The translations under genes were made by a program, and so were the position numbers. Shown here piece by piece: positions 51,652 through 63,064 of a DNA stretch of 64,000 nucleotides. The notes below the pieces were generated by a model. That model made no database searches, was not told the DNA's origin, and was given only the letters and a program-made list of their open reading frames with translations. Position 1 is the stretch's first letter; the number at the start of each line of letters is the position of its first letter. The stretch is taken from positions 15,679,666 to 15,743,665 of the forward strand of contig CM038919.1 in NCBI GenBank assembly GCA_021904315.1, in the 5' to 3' direction. Origin of the DNA: Sphagnum magellanicum. Its lineage: Eukaryota; Streptophyta; Sphagnopsida; Sphagnales; Sphagnaceae.

Positions 51652-53496
51652 GTTGTGTTGTAAGAGCTATTTAGCCCATGATGCTAACTATTCCTTTAAA
51701 GGGGACATTGTTATAATTCTCCGTCAACTACACCCCCTTCATTAGACCATGTCCCCTCGCTTATTTTTAACTATCAACCTAAACACATTTTTGTCCTTAA
51801 TAGGATGTTGTTTACACCGGCCTTAGCCACTACTCCCCATTTGTTTTCAAGTGGGTTATCTGGGATGGTTTATGAGTATCTTTTGAAGTGCTTCATACCA
51901 GAGGACCCATCTTTAGGGTTTTTGGAATTATTCCACACTGTTGTTGCTATTACCCGTGGTGATATCCTTAGGTCGATGGCCTTAATGCTAGGGCTAACAG
52001 ATTGTTGGAAATGGCAAAAAACACTTGAGGTCTTCAACCTATTACCATAAGCAAGGTGTTTCTTTGACTTATTAGTTGCTCCATTGTCTTATAGCTTCAA
52101 AACCCATTTCAAAAACACTTATCCCCCCATTAGTTCGAAGTTTCAACCCCTAAAGGTTGTGAAACCATCTCTTTTGGCATAAGAGCCCTCCTCGACCTAC
52201 ACCTTGATTGGGTCGTGATGCAAGTTGATGTCGAAAATGTTTTTAATAGCGTTTCTTCAGTAGCTATTTTTAAAGAACTATAAGATGTTAAAGGACCTTT
52301 GGCAAACATTGTCCCCTTTACCATGTTGTTTTATGGTGCTTTTTTTTTTTTTTACTACTAGCACAAGTAGCATGAGGAGGGGGTCACCATTATTGAGTCA
52401 TCTTTAGGCATGAGGTAGGTTGACCCGTTAGAAGATCCTTTATTTGCCCTGGCCCATTATCAAATAATCCTAAAGACCATTGTGCAAATCCCTTATGTTT
52501 TTCCATCCCTAGCGGACGATACACGCATCATGGGCCCCATGAATGAATTGTCCTTGCCTTTGCCCACCTTTCGACCCAATTAGCCTTAGTTGGGCTTAAG
52601 GTCAAAGTGTCAAAGTGCAAGCTTTGGAATCCATCACAGATCTTTTTCAAACATAGAAATTCTTCAAGGCTACACTTTGATCACAAATGGCTTATGCATT
52701 TTGGGTGTGCTAGTGGGTTTTTAGGGCTTTGTCACACATTTTTTAGATGAGGTTTTATCTTAAGATGCGATGCATATTAATGATCTTCTTCTTTTGGGAG
52801 ACACACAAGTTGAATTGGGCATTTTGTCCTCATGTGTCATTTGTCGACCTTCTTATCTCACTTGGACAATACCACCTTCCTTCATGTCTTTCTTGGTGAG
52901 TTTCAACAAGAAAATTATGTAAGTTTGTGGGGACATTATGGGTCCAAGGTCATGGGAGTTTATTTAAGGCCCCTTAGCGAGGTGTCAAGTTCAACTATTA
53001 ATCTCTTTTGGTGGTATATGCCTTTTATTTATCGAGGTTTGTGCCCCATATGTTTTTCTAAGGAGTTGGGCTTTGGTGGCTCCATATCTATGTTACAAAT
53101 TTTGTATTTTCAATAGACCTATTTTGGAGGAATATGTTTTTAAAGTTAAAAAGGGGCCCACACCTCCTTCAATCATGTTTTTGTGAAGTTCGAAATAACT
53201 TTCCTCCCATATTTAGAATTATGCACCCTTCTTTTGAAAGTTTGGTTGTTATCAACACCCCAACTCTACAAGCATCTTTGATGGACATCCTTCACAACAC
53301 ATGTTTTAGGTCTATCTTGGAGGATGATTCCATTTCTTCAGCATCTAAAACTCGCATTTGCTCTTGTTTGGGCAAGGAGGCGAGGCTATGGTTGATTGCT
53401 AGGCCATCTATTCGTTCATTTTGCATCGCACACTCTACTTTCACATCAACGTTGTGTTTTCATCTTGGTTTCATTCAGCCTTCAGCATTTTGTCGC

Positions 53497-54654
53497 AACC
53501 CCACTTTGAGGAAAGTGTGAAGTCGCCACTCACACTCCCGAAAATGGGACTTGGGAGTCCTCCGGGACTCCCAAAAACTCAGAGCGTGATTGCAAGGGTC
53601 AAAACACCTTGCATTAAGGCGTTTTTTATACTGTTGCAAAGGTTTTGAAGTATAGATGTCCAAAATGGCCTCGCATGAGCCATTTGGACATCTGCAGCAC
53701 AAGTTATGGTCAAAAGAAGGGTCGGGAGTAAGACTGGCAATTTGATTCCCGACCACTAAAAGTCGGGAATCGACCCAATGCCAATGCGTGCAGGTCAAAT
53801 GTAGCACACTGTTGGAAAGCTCTCGAGGAGAGCTACAACTTTCGTTCAGACCTCGTCCCGATTTGAGCTTAGCGCAAGAAGTTATGAATGCCCAAAGTCC
53901 CGGGAGTCCAAACCGGGATAGTTTCGGGACTCCACTTTGGGAGTCCCAAGAAAAAGAGTCATTTGGATGTAAGTGCAGCGGAGAGCTGCAAATAATACTA
54001 TATGGGGGAAGGTGGTGGCTTCCCCCGAGTTTGGGCCGTGGTGAGTCAAGTGAGTCCAAGGTTGCCCATTGTCAGAACCCCACTTTGAGGGAGTTGTGAG
54101 GTTGCCACTCACACTCCCGAAAATGGGACTTGGGAGTCCTTCGGGACTCCCAAAAATTCAAAGCGCAATTCCAAGAATCAAAACACCTCGCATTGAGACG
54201 TTCTTTATACCGTTGGAAAATTCTTGAAGTGTAGATGTCCAAAATGGCCTCGCATGAGCCATTTGAACATCTGCAACACAAGTTATGGTCAAAAGAAAGG
54301 TCGGGAATCAAACTGGCAGTTTGACTCCCGACCACTAAAAGTGGGGAATCGACCCGATTCCAATGCGTGCAGGTGAAGTGCAACATGCCATTAAAAAGCT
54401 CTCAAGGAGAGCTACAACTTTGTTTTAGACCTTGTCCCGATCCAAGTTCGGGGCGAGAAGTTATGAGCGTCCAAAGTCCCGGGAGTCCAAATCGGACAAT
54501 TTTAGGACTCCACTTTGAAAGTCCCAAGAAAAAGAACCATTTGGATGCAAGTGCGGCGGAGAGCTGCAGAGAATACTATATGGGGGAAGGTGGTGGCTTC
54601 CCCCAAGTCCGGGCCGTGGTGAGTCAAGTGAGTCCAAGGTAGCCCATGGCTTGT
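53497..54654 (+). repeat. 579-bp tandem duplication within the LTR-like insertion
   Basis: Copies start AACCCCACTTTGAGG at 53497 and 54076. They stay similar throughout, including the GGGGGAAGGTGGTGGCTTCC box near 54005 and 54584. Confidence 0.9.
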
Positions 54655-55146
54655 CCCAACACCAAAAGGGTGCAGAATGAATTCTAACCAACTTGTTGGT
54701 TAGATTTGGATGTAAGACCGTGTAATTGAGTAAGCTTGTCCCTCTTCCTAGTCTATCCCGGAGCTTTCAGCACGCCCCTTTCACCCCCTTTAGTGTTGGA
54801 AGTTGGGAGCGTGCCCCGAATCCCAAAAATTCCACAACTTGAGTGACCTAATCCCAACTTGGGGCTAACTTGGGACTTGGGAGCGCGTCACCCGTGGCTT
54901 GTCCCAACACCAAAAAGGGTGCAAAATGAGTTCTAACCAACTTGTGGTTAGTTTTGGATGCAAGATCGATAACTAAGTAGCTTGTCCTTCTTCCTAGTCT
55001 AATCCTGGAGGTTCCAGCACGCCCCTCTTACCCCCCCCCCCCTTTTAGTGTTAGAAGTTGGGAGCGTGCCCCGAGTCCTTCACATTTTTGCAACTTGAGA
55101 GACTTAGCCCCAACTTGGGACTAACCTGGGACTTGGGAGTGCATCA
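54643..55146 (+). repeat. ~250-bp tandem duplication within the LTR-like insertion
   Basis: Copies at 54643-54890 and 54891-55146 both start CCC-TGGCTTGTCCCAACACC and end GGGACTTGGGAG then TGCATCA or CGCGTCA. A C13 run near 55,030 distinguishes the second copy. Confidence 0.88.
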
Positions 55147-55480
55147 ATTTAATCTTCTCACATGTGAATGTGGACATGGGTTAAAAACATCTAGCATGTA
55201 TCTAACACATTGTCCATTTGAAGTTAGCAGATAGCCACAATTGACACCATTAGAGATGTCATGTATGCCCTCACTTTAGAGAGTGGGCATGATGTATGGA
55301 AAGAGTGATGGTATGCCCTTACATCAAGAATTTCATTACAAGCTAATTTATACATGACTCGTGAAGACTAGGTCTTTATTGTCAATGTGGTGGTTACTAA
55401 TCCTACATGGGAGACAATGGCTATGAGTGTTGAAAGGGAGAGGGGTTGGATTGGTTTTGGTAGTTGGTGCTTTTATTGTT

Positions 55481-56189
55481 GTAGTTATTTTCATTTGCTA
55501 GCATCTTCAATATTCTAAAACTAATTGAAAATGCCTTCTTTGTTTACAAGGCATTCTCATTTGGGGCTATTGTTATACATTTTTATTTATAATTGTTATT
55601 ATATTATGAACACCTTGTAATGTGTAAATGGGTGGTTTTATAATGATCTTACTTCCTCTTATTTTCATTTCTAACAATTTACATTACAAACTAGAAGAGA
55701 TTGTGAGTCGTCATCATAAAACTAGCTACAATTGAACACCTTTAGATTTTGTCACAATTTAGTTTTTTGTTGTTTAACATTTAAGGTTCAAGGTTTTGTT
55801 GTTAAAGTTTAAAGTTTAGGGTTATACCACGTTTGTCCTTGCTATCTAGACTTTAACCATTTGGACATGGGATTATTATTGTTATTCACCACTACACCAT
55901 GAACTGCACATTACCATCCCAATTATTTTATAGAATAATTTTTTAAAATAATTGAAGGCCTAAAAAAATTTTGATTAAATAAAGAATAGAAGAAAAACCT
56001 TGTATATAAAAATCAAGGATGGGGAACCCATCCATCAAAAGTATAAAGCAAACGACAACACAAGTAGACACAACCCAAAAAAAAAACAAAGTAAACAATC
56101 AACAAAAAATAAGGAAAAAACCCTATGCAAATAGGACCCATAAATACGAAATGATAATCAACGATAACATAGAAGACCTAAGATGAGAA
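55481..56189. other. AT-rich spacer between two RT relics
   Basis: About 0.7 kb without recognisable coding sequence, separating the 3' ends of the plus- and minus-strand RT elements, which face each other tail to tail. Confidence 0.4.
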
Positions 56190-58860
56190 AGCTATCATTT
56201 GTCACAAATCGGTTAGTGATGGAAATGCACTAGCTATGATGTGTGGAAGAGATGAAGAATCTTGACCAAGTGCAAAGCTTACTAAAGAATCGTTACGCTT
56301 GCACACATTGCAAGGCTATGGACACACATTATCAATAGTGAAAAACAAGCATTTAGGGGACTAAAGAAAACCGTTAATGACGTGTGATAGTGGTTTGTGC
56401 ACAAGTGGTCAAAAATGAATCAAAACGAGAATGAAGATTTAAATGTATTGAAGGAATTGGTGTCCCAAAAAAATAAACACTATGTAAACGAACATGTTTC
56501 AATAGCAAAGGGAATGAAATCATCGCCTAGTGCTTGCACATTGTATGATTGTGTATTTTCATTGTTGCATGTGTTATTGTTGTCAATGTTCGTTGCACCA
56601 TATCTATGCGAATCAGATCAGTAATGATAATGTCCATCAAAATCCAAAAGCTTTCTTTAATGATAAGGATATCCACTCGTCGTCGAGCATGGTGAGGAAA
56701 AAGGTGGGAAACTCCCTTTGAACATGTGTTCCACTCTCCAAAACAATAGTTGCGATAGTATCCCGAAATGTGTTAAGGGCTACCATACATTCACTCTTGC
56801 AAGGGCATTGAAGAAAATGGGTACTTAGATCGTCAATGGTATGACCACACTAACACGGTGAAAGGAAAGCAACTATAGGATGTGCTAAGCCAAAACATGT
56901 ACATAATGATGTAAGAAAGTGGACTGACGGTAAACAAAATGTTGGTGTGGTAAAACGAACTAATAACCAAACACTTACCCCTAGACCTGCATATGAACGA
57001 AGATATGCTCACACAATATCCAAAGGAATGTCTATTAGAAGTGAAACAAACTCTTGCTCATGTAGGTGATTCGCTAAAGAAACCTACAACTAGGGATAAG
57101 ACTAAACCACTAGGTTTCAAAAGGTGGGACCTAAGAGCGAACAACTTGGGGTAACATGGCTTGGACATCTCATAGTGCCATCTGGAATGGGGAAGTGCCG
57201 ATCTCAACATGTGCTACTACATTTAAAAGAATAGGGTGATCATCCTATTGAAAATGGGTGACAAATGCAGGAGTAATCAATGCTTAACACCCCAAGAATG
57301 CAAGGGTAGTAGTCCGCACCACAAAAGGGAGGTTGAACCTGCCCAAAAAAGCACAAAAAATGGCTTGATGACGAACTAAATGACCAATAGAACCACCAAA
57401 AGATCCCGCACCAAGTAATTTCTCTAACATAACTATGGTATGAATATCGAACTTAGCATAATGCTGCAAAATATTTGGAGATGAGAACATTGTACGAAAA
57501 AAATAACCCATGCGTTGGGCATAGCACAATGAGAGCATCATAAAAGTCGCTTGAAGATTTGCAAGCATAGGGAGACTAAATATTGTCCCAAGATCTTCAT
57601 AAAGAACCTCAACCACAAACAACTCAACGAATGATGTGGATCCCACTAATGCGCCAAAATACGAAAACTTGAATCGAAAGTAAGAAAGTCAAGAAAAAGC
57701 AATATAGGTCGAACCCCTGTGGAAACCAAACTACACATTTCACTAATTACATTAATGTTAAAAGAATTTCTTGCAATCGTAAAAACATAGCAACCACATC
57801 TAATGCAAGATTTATTATATGTGTATCATTCACCAAGGAAGGGAAAACACAAGTAGGATGGGTTGTTGTTGTAAGGAAAAAAATGTGAAGGTGAACCAAA
57901 ACAAACAATGTTCCTCTCAATGGGTCCCCCTATCATTTACCTAACTTCAACAAAATGATTATGAGATCCCCATGTTAGGAAGTCTAACAAAAATACAGTG
58001 GGGATGGGCATGCATAAAATTGTTGAACAAATGGGAAAAGTTGATTTAGAAAATCGAACGAATATTGTAACTCCTAAAAAATGGTTGACTGTGACACTGA
58101 ATTGAAGGTGTTATGGACACCTATAGCACCACCCAATCTAGGTGCAAATTTAACATCGCTCAAACACTATGAACCATTGGTTTCACACCCACCATAAGTC
58201 ACTACACCAAATTGATGGGAATTAAAATGCTCTGCAAGAATATCCTTAAATTGAATAGCCAGAATATGGGCAATTAGGCGATAGGTCACCTCACCAATTG
58301 CAATGAAACATATACCTCCAGACCAATTTTCTAATGTTAAATTTTGAGATGCAAAAAGTAAACATAATACTAAACATGGAACATGACCTCGAGCAATGTG
58401 CCCACATACTTCGTAAAAGATGTTGAAACCATTCATAGAATCATTTGAGACAAAACAATTTCGTAAAAACTCATATGTACCATACCCAAAAGGTTGATGA
58501 AAGAAAGACATGATGAACAAACCAAGGTAAAGACAAATGCCTTTCAATCTAAAGTAACCTTTGTCTCAAGATGGAAATCATCAACAAGCAAAATCAACCT
58601 TAGCAAGTGGATGGAAAAGGCGAAGGACTCCCATGGTCTCATCAGATGGGGCTACAGATGTGTTTGGAGTTAATGCACATACAATTCGAACATATTCCCC
58701 TATATGAGAAGGGCCCATGTGTCATGTAATTGTGCTAATGGAGTTGGGGTAGGATTTGGAATCAACTCCAAACATTTGCAAAAAGCTAAAACAAGTGTTT
58801 TAATCATGTTCTCCTCTTGTAATGCCTCCCAATCGCCACCCATATACTTACGCAAGTGAA
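56190..58860 (-). mobile_element. RT-bearing element relic, R2-like LINE order (minus copy)
   Basis: Minus-strand relative of the 51.7-55.5 kb relic. 58547-58167 reads GTYEFLRNCFVSNDSMNGF and CFIAIGEVTYRLIAHILA, then HQFGVVTYGGCE, as in the RT finger region. 57646-57284 reads MGYFFRTMFSSPNILQHYA and LLGAGSFGGSIGHL, the post-RT region. Near 56,855-56,800 the knuckle appears as C-x-C-G-H then TIDDLSTHFLQC, followed by NTFRDTIATIVLESG, which parallels the plus copy. Near 56,634-56,617 DIIITD corresponds to its VVVT segment, and DDFIPFAIE follows. Much of the RT core is lost or scrambled, and several stops and shifts occur. Both ends are approximate. Confidence 0.6.
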
Positions 58861-60456
58861 GAGTTGCACCTTAATAAGTTGGCCAATCAAGTTCAAACTC
58901 ACATAAGTAATTTAGTCATGAATTTGATGTGAACTTTATTACAAGAATACTCAACAAGAAAGAAAATTTGAAAATAATACTTAGAACACCTCATCTAGGT
59001 GAAGGTGGGCACCTTTTCAACCTCTGGCATCCCAAGCTTTTGTAGCATTGCAAAAAATTGTTAACTTATTTTGTGAGGTAGCTAATTAATATTTGTTAAA
59101 GGGAGAAATTGTGTCAAACTTAGTATTTCTTTTATTTTCCATGTGTTATAACATGAATTAGTATGACTTCTCTTGTAAAACAAGGAAGAAGATTTGTAGT
59201 GTGAGATTTGTAATGATGACGTTCACAAAGGTGAAATTGGAAGATCGTAAAAAAGGGGTGTGAATGTCAACATGTGCCAAAAACACATATGAGGAAGTAA
59301 AAATAATTAAACAAAATTTAACTTACTTGTTTTTAAAGAATTATTTGCAAACATTCAAATAAAAACCCAAGCCCAAGCTAATGCAAGGGTTGGGACAGAT
59401 GTCAAATACCCATCAAGATATGTATTCAGTTGGTTATAAAGTTAATGTAAATGTGAATGTAAAACCAACTCTCTTTGAACAACCCTTCAAACACATGTTT
59501 GATAACAAACATGCTACAATGGAAGGAGACGGCTGCCTAGAGGAATAGGTAACGGGTTTATGTTTACAATTACATGAGAGTTAGGATCAAGGGGTGAAAT
59601 AAGGGAAACATTGGGAAGGTTTTTCGGGTATTACTGAGAGGAAACTGTTCGTTGACAATGTGCAGACAGGTGATTTTTAGAGGATTAAAGAAACATTTAT
59701 GTGATTTGGCAAAACAAAAGAGGTTGAAAGCAGGAAAATCAACTTATTGAAAGTGAGGCAAGAAGGGAGGCTATAATCAAATGTTTGGATGCAACTAAGC
59801 TCTAAAAATTAGGAGGCTTTACAATGGGGAAAGACCTCAAGGAGATGAGATGTTTGATGCCCATGGGAATTGACAATCCTAACAGAAAACCAATCCCTTG
59901 TAATAGCAGCTGCTTGTAGCAAACAATGAGAACACCTTATTCCTAGATAGCTTGCTTGCAGGGTTATCTTGACTACCCTGCAATTTGAAATCATGTAATT
60001 GTGGCCCATACCTTGTAACTTTGAAGCTTGGAAAACTACACCAATTGTTGCCACCCCAATGTTGTATTGTAGAATATTCCACCAACATTCTTGGCAAACT
60101 CCTTGTGCCTACATCTTGGGACCAACACTTGTGCCTTGTAGCAAAAGTGAAGTTGGCTGTAAACTTTTCCTCAAAATCTACAGCAATTTCTAAGCCAATA
60201 AGCAAGTACAACATTCCATGTACACTTTCTCACATGAGAACTTCCCATGGGTCAACAAATTTTCAACCATTCTCCAACCCAAACTTAACATCTGTTTGTA
60301 AATCCAAGTTTTGCAATATGCTGGGCTCAGCTGTGTACCTGAAACTCATAGCTCTATAGCAAGAAAATAAACCCTACTGGGACTCTGCAACAATAACATA
60401 TCCCCTAATTCCCATGAAACTTAAACATCAAGGCTCCTTTGAATATTGAAACACAC
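58861..60456. other. Intergenic stretch downstream of the SDR gene
   Basis: AT-rich, with short overlapping frames at 59,809-60,359 on both strands that match nothing I recognise. No repeat ends seen. Confidence 0.4.
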
Positions 60457-60462
60457 TTTATT
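60457..60462 (-). terminator. Candidate poly(A) signal of the SDR gene
   Basis: AATAAA on the minus strand, about 118 bp past the SDR stop codon. Confidence 0.5.
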
Positions 60463-60579
60463 TCACTCAATGCCAAGCATATGAGAAAGCGTTTTGATGC
60501 ACAAGCATATTTGTTGCTCATTCAAGACTGGATGCAATGGTATGGAGACTACCTAGTGACTTCAGGCTTCAGCTTATCC

Positions 60580-62758
60580 TTAAAAGCTCAATTCTTTCCT
60601 CTCAAAGAAGAAAAGGCCAGATGGACATTCAGGAGGCAGGAGAGAAAGCCACGCAGCAGTATCTGCACCTTCTTTTGTTGTCAGGTCGCCCATTTTATTC
60701 ATGTCTGTCTTCACTGAGCCTGGATGAACAGAATTAACATAGATTTTATGACCCTCAGGTCGACTAGCAACTCGCTTGGCTAGCAAGCGTGTGTAAGCAT
60801 TGATTACAGCCTTGGAAACACAATAAGCAACAGGATATTCATCTGCATCTGCATGCCCGCCTGAACATGCCTCCAGATACTCCTCAACAAATTTGTCAAC
60901 TGTTTCTTGTGTGTAGTGTTCAGGGTCCACGAGTTGCTCTCTCAAAGCATGATTTTTGAAGTTCTGCAAATTTGATTACCACAAACAGCAGCTTGAATCA
61001 GAACAAACTTTATCACTTTTCAAGATTGCAAATATCCCAGTTGGTGTCAGAAACAACTAGTAGTAATAACTGCCACATGGAGAGGGAACTTAACTTTGGT
61101 CCAGTTAAGTTGAACATGAGAATAGACCAGCACAGCATGGAACTGGAAGGGCAGCAGCTCAGTATTATGGTCCAAGAGCATTGATCCAGGAATTGTTCAT
61201 GCCATTCTTATCCACAGAAGTTTTATAAAGAATCTAGCTGAGATGCAAATAAGATTTCCAACAGATGTTTGATTGTAAGCTGATGAATAGTCTGATCCGG
61301 TTAAGAGATTAGGATCACATACCTTGAGCTGGCCTAGGAAGGAGCTCATTATGATAATACGTGCACCTGCAGATGATGGCTTGAGAAATGGCAGCAGTGT
61401 TTCAGTCACATGAATTGTTGCCTTGTAATTGACATTAATGTCCTCCTCTGCCTCATGGTACTTGTTGCTCCAATGCGCAACCGCAGCATTGTTCACCTGT
61501 CCAACCTGATATTGTAAGACTATGCATTTTCACAGCAGAAGACATGTCCCAGGCTGGCTATGAACAGGAGCTGTAGTCTTTGCCAATAACTTCAACAAGG
61601 TTTTTTGGATCATAGATAGCAAATCAATTTGGAATTCAGGTTTAGTAGTTTCAAAGTTTCGTCTCTATCTTCATCATTTCAGAAAAGACCCAAGTCAGGT
61701 ATCTGGAAGACCTAAAGAGTGGCTCTGAAGGACAACTTTGAATGTCCATGTGATTGTAGAGAGACCATGCAGAAAAACACATAAGGTAGCCAAAACAAAC
61801 ATTATGTCAATTCCAGCCAAACCACAACAAACACAAGAAAGAATAATTGCAGCTGTAACCTTGTGACTGTCACAGTATGAGACCGTCACCTAGCTGCCAT
61901 TACTCCTCTCACTGACTTCAGCCATTTCTGACAGGGGGTATAGATAAGTATGCATGACGATGTGCCCAAAAATTAGGGCAAACAGTACAAACATCTGTGC
62001 CCTAAGTTTCTTGATGTCTGGAAGCATTTGGAAAACTCAGTTGTGGTGTTTGCTAGCACTCAAAAGACATATGTGACTCAACACCGAGATCGAAGCATAG
62101 GCCACAAAGCAAACAAATCTTCTATGAGTCTCAATATGAAGGGGATGTGCTAATATTGTGACAGAAGGTACAAGACTGCTAAATCCACTATCATAATGAA
62201 TGATTGGAAGTCTGACAAATTGGCTCACCAGAATGTCAAGACCACCATATGTCTTTTGAATCCAATCTGCAAATGCAGTAACAGATTCAGAATCTGTGAT
62301 ATCAAGTTGATGGAACTCGACATTGGTTAAGCCCTTGGAGTGAAAACCCTGAGCAGCAGCCAACCCCCGCTCGTTGTCACGAGCCCCTATAACAACAGTG
62401 ATGCCTTGTGTTGCCAGCTGCGTCACAATCTCATGTCCTATGCCTTTGTTACCCCCAGTCACCACTGCTACTGTCTGTGGTGACCACCAACTGCACCCCA
62501 TTTGCAAATCCCCTGTTACTGTCAGGAGGTTTATTGTGATAACACATGATATAAGCTGGAGAGACAGATTTTATTGAAACAAGGGATCCTGATTGCAATT
62601 CAGCTTGCAAAAAACCAAATTCAAGTTAATATTTGCAAGATGTACAAAATTCAATGAAATACTTCAGTTTTGCTACTTGTAAATACTGTATTTTCTCTGT
62701 AACAACGTACAAAGAAGAAATTAGGGATGATTTTGTTTGCTTACCGAGTGGACTCCAT
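60580..62758 (-). CDS. Short-chain dehydrogenase/reductase, 4 exons, 277 aa
   Basis: NAD(P)H-dependent classical SDR of the plant carbonyl reductase/neomenthol dehydrogenase/salutaridine reductase-like group; the substrate cannot be told from sequence. Coding exons: 62758-62745, 62490-62229, 61496-61323, 60963-60580. Introns are 254, 732 and 359 bp, with GT...AG ends (GTAAGC/GCAG, GTGAGC/ACAG, GTATGT/GCAG). Joining keeps frame. Motifs: RWWSPQTVAVVTG at the N-terminus, cofactor loop TGGNKGIG (16-23), GARD (40-43; the Arg suggests NADPH), LDI (67-69), DILVNNA (90-96), active-site Ser in MSSF (142-145), Y197-CVS-K201, HPGSVKTDM (230-238), and C-terminal SGLFFFERKELSF. Length is usual for the group. 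The 14-nt first exon was chosen because it yields MESTRWWS, matching RWWS-type N-termini of relatives. Reading exon 2 alone from the ATG at 62501 would give a poorer N-terminus (MGCSWWS). No damage seen, so it is probably functional. Confidence 0.88.
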
Positions 62759-62933
62759 AGCTGCTGTTGCTGCGAACGCCCGCCGGAAGGACGAAGCTTG
62801 CCTTTGAAGCTTACCTTTGAAGCCTTGTGTATTTCCACCCTTGAAGCCCAGTCCCCTTGAAGCTTGCCGTTGAATAAACAGCTCCTCAGCCCCGTTGCAA
62901 ATGTGAAACTTTTCCCTCTCCTTCAGTTGCAAA

Positions 62934-63011
62934 TTACCTAGACCTCCGACTAGAGTTAACTCTGTGCTCAAATCTTAAAATTGATCTTCTGAATCCCAAG
63001 CTCATCAACAT
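62934..63011 (-). other. Upstream ORF in the SDR leader, 25 codons
   Basis: ATG at 63011 opens MLMSLGFRRSILRFEHRVNS and ends with TAA at 62934-62936, before the SDR start at 62758. It would lie in the mRNA if transcription begins about 30 bp past the TATA-like box at 63053-63064. No other ATG occurs between it and the SDR start. Confidence 0.5.
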
Positions 63012-63052
63012 GTGCACACCAATCTAGACAACTTATGCCATCTCCGCCTCAA

Positions 63053-63064
63053 CTATTTAAATAG
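63053..63064 (-). promoter_or_regulatory. Candidate TATA box of the SDR gene
   Basis: CTATTTAAATAG, a TATA-like palindrome about 295 bp upstream of the SDR initiator. Transcription starting about 30 bp downstream would give a leader of about 270 nt. Confidence 0.45.

Larger units (their letters stand above)
53491..55146 (+). mobile_element. LTR-like insertion inside the RT element (1,656 bp)
   Basis: Begins TGTCGCAACCCC, ends GGGAGTGCATCA (TG...CA), and is flanked by ATTT on both sides (53487-53490; 55147-55150). RT-element coding text stops at its left edge and resumes at its right edge. It has no coding domain. It is enlarged by two internal tandem duplications. Same family as the inverted block at 50676-51651. 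Probably a solo LTR or non-autonomous LTR element. Confidence 0.7.
51660..55480 (+). mobile_element. RT-bearing element relic, R2-like LINE order (plus copy)
   Basis: Plus-strand translation gives EYLLKCFIPEDPSLGFLELF near 51.88 kb, a palm segment MQVDVENVFNSVS near 52.22 kb, a catalytic-loop motif LADD at 52509-52520, and a C-terminal block at 55.15-55.45 kb with a zinc knuckle starting C-E-C-G-H (55163-55177) and a VNVVVTNPTWE segment (55381-55411). RT, then knuckle, then a PD-(D/E)XK-like segment is the order of REL-type LINEs (R2, NeSL, Utopia groups), while Copia/Gypsy domains and an apurinic endonuclease are not seen. It is interrupted by the insertion at 53491-55146 and by multiple stops and frame changes. 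Left boundary uncertain. Class assignment is inference. Confidence 0.6.

Noticed and set aside
53475-54059. 194-codon minus-strand open frame, with similar frames in the 50.9-51.2 kb and 54.4-54.7 kb copies (LGGSHHLPPYSI).
   Set aside because: It lies within the LTR-like repeat, has no shared start or end among copies, and matches no domain. Similarity follows from the DNA duplication itself.
62741-62971. Open frame continuing 71 codons upstream of the SDR start, a possible transit peptide.
   Set aside because: It has no ATG (it would begin at TTG 62971), is preceded in frame by a stop, and is made largely of leader repeats. The ATG at 62758 has a good context.
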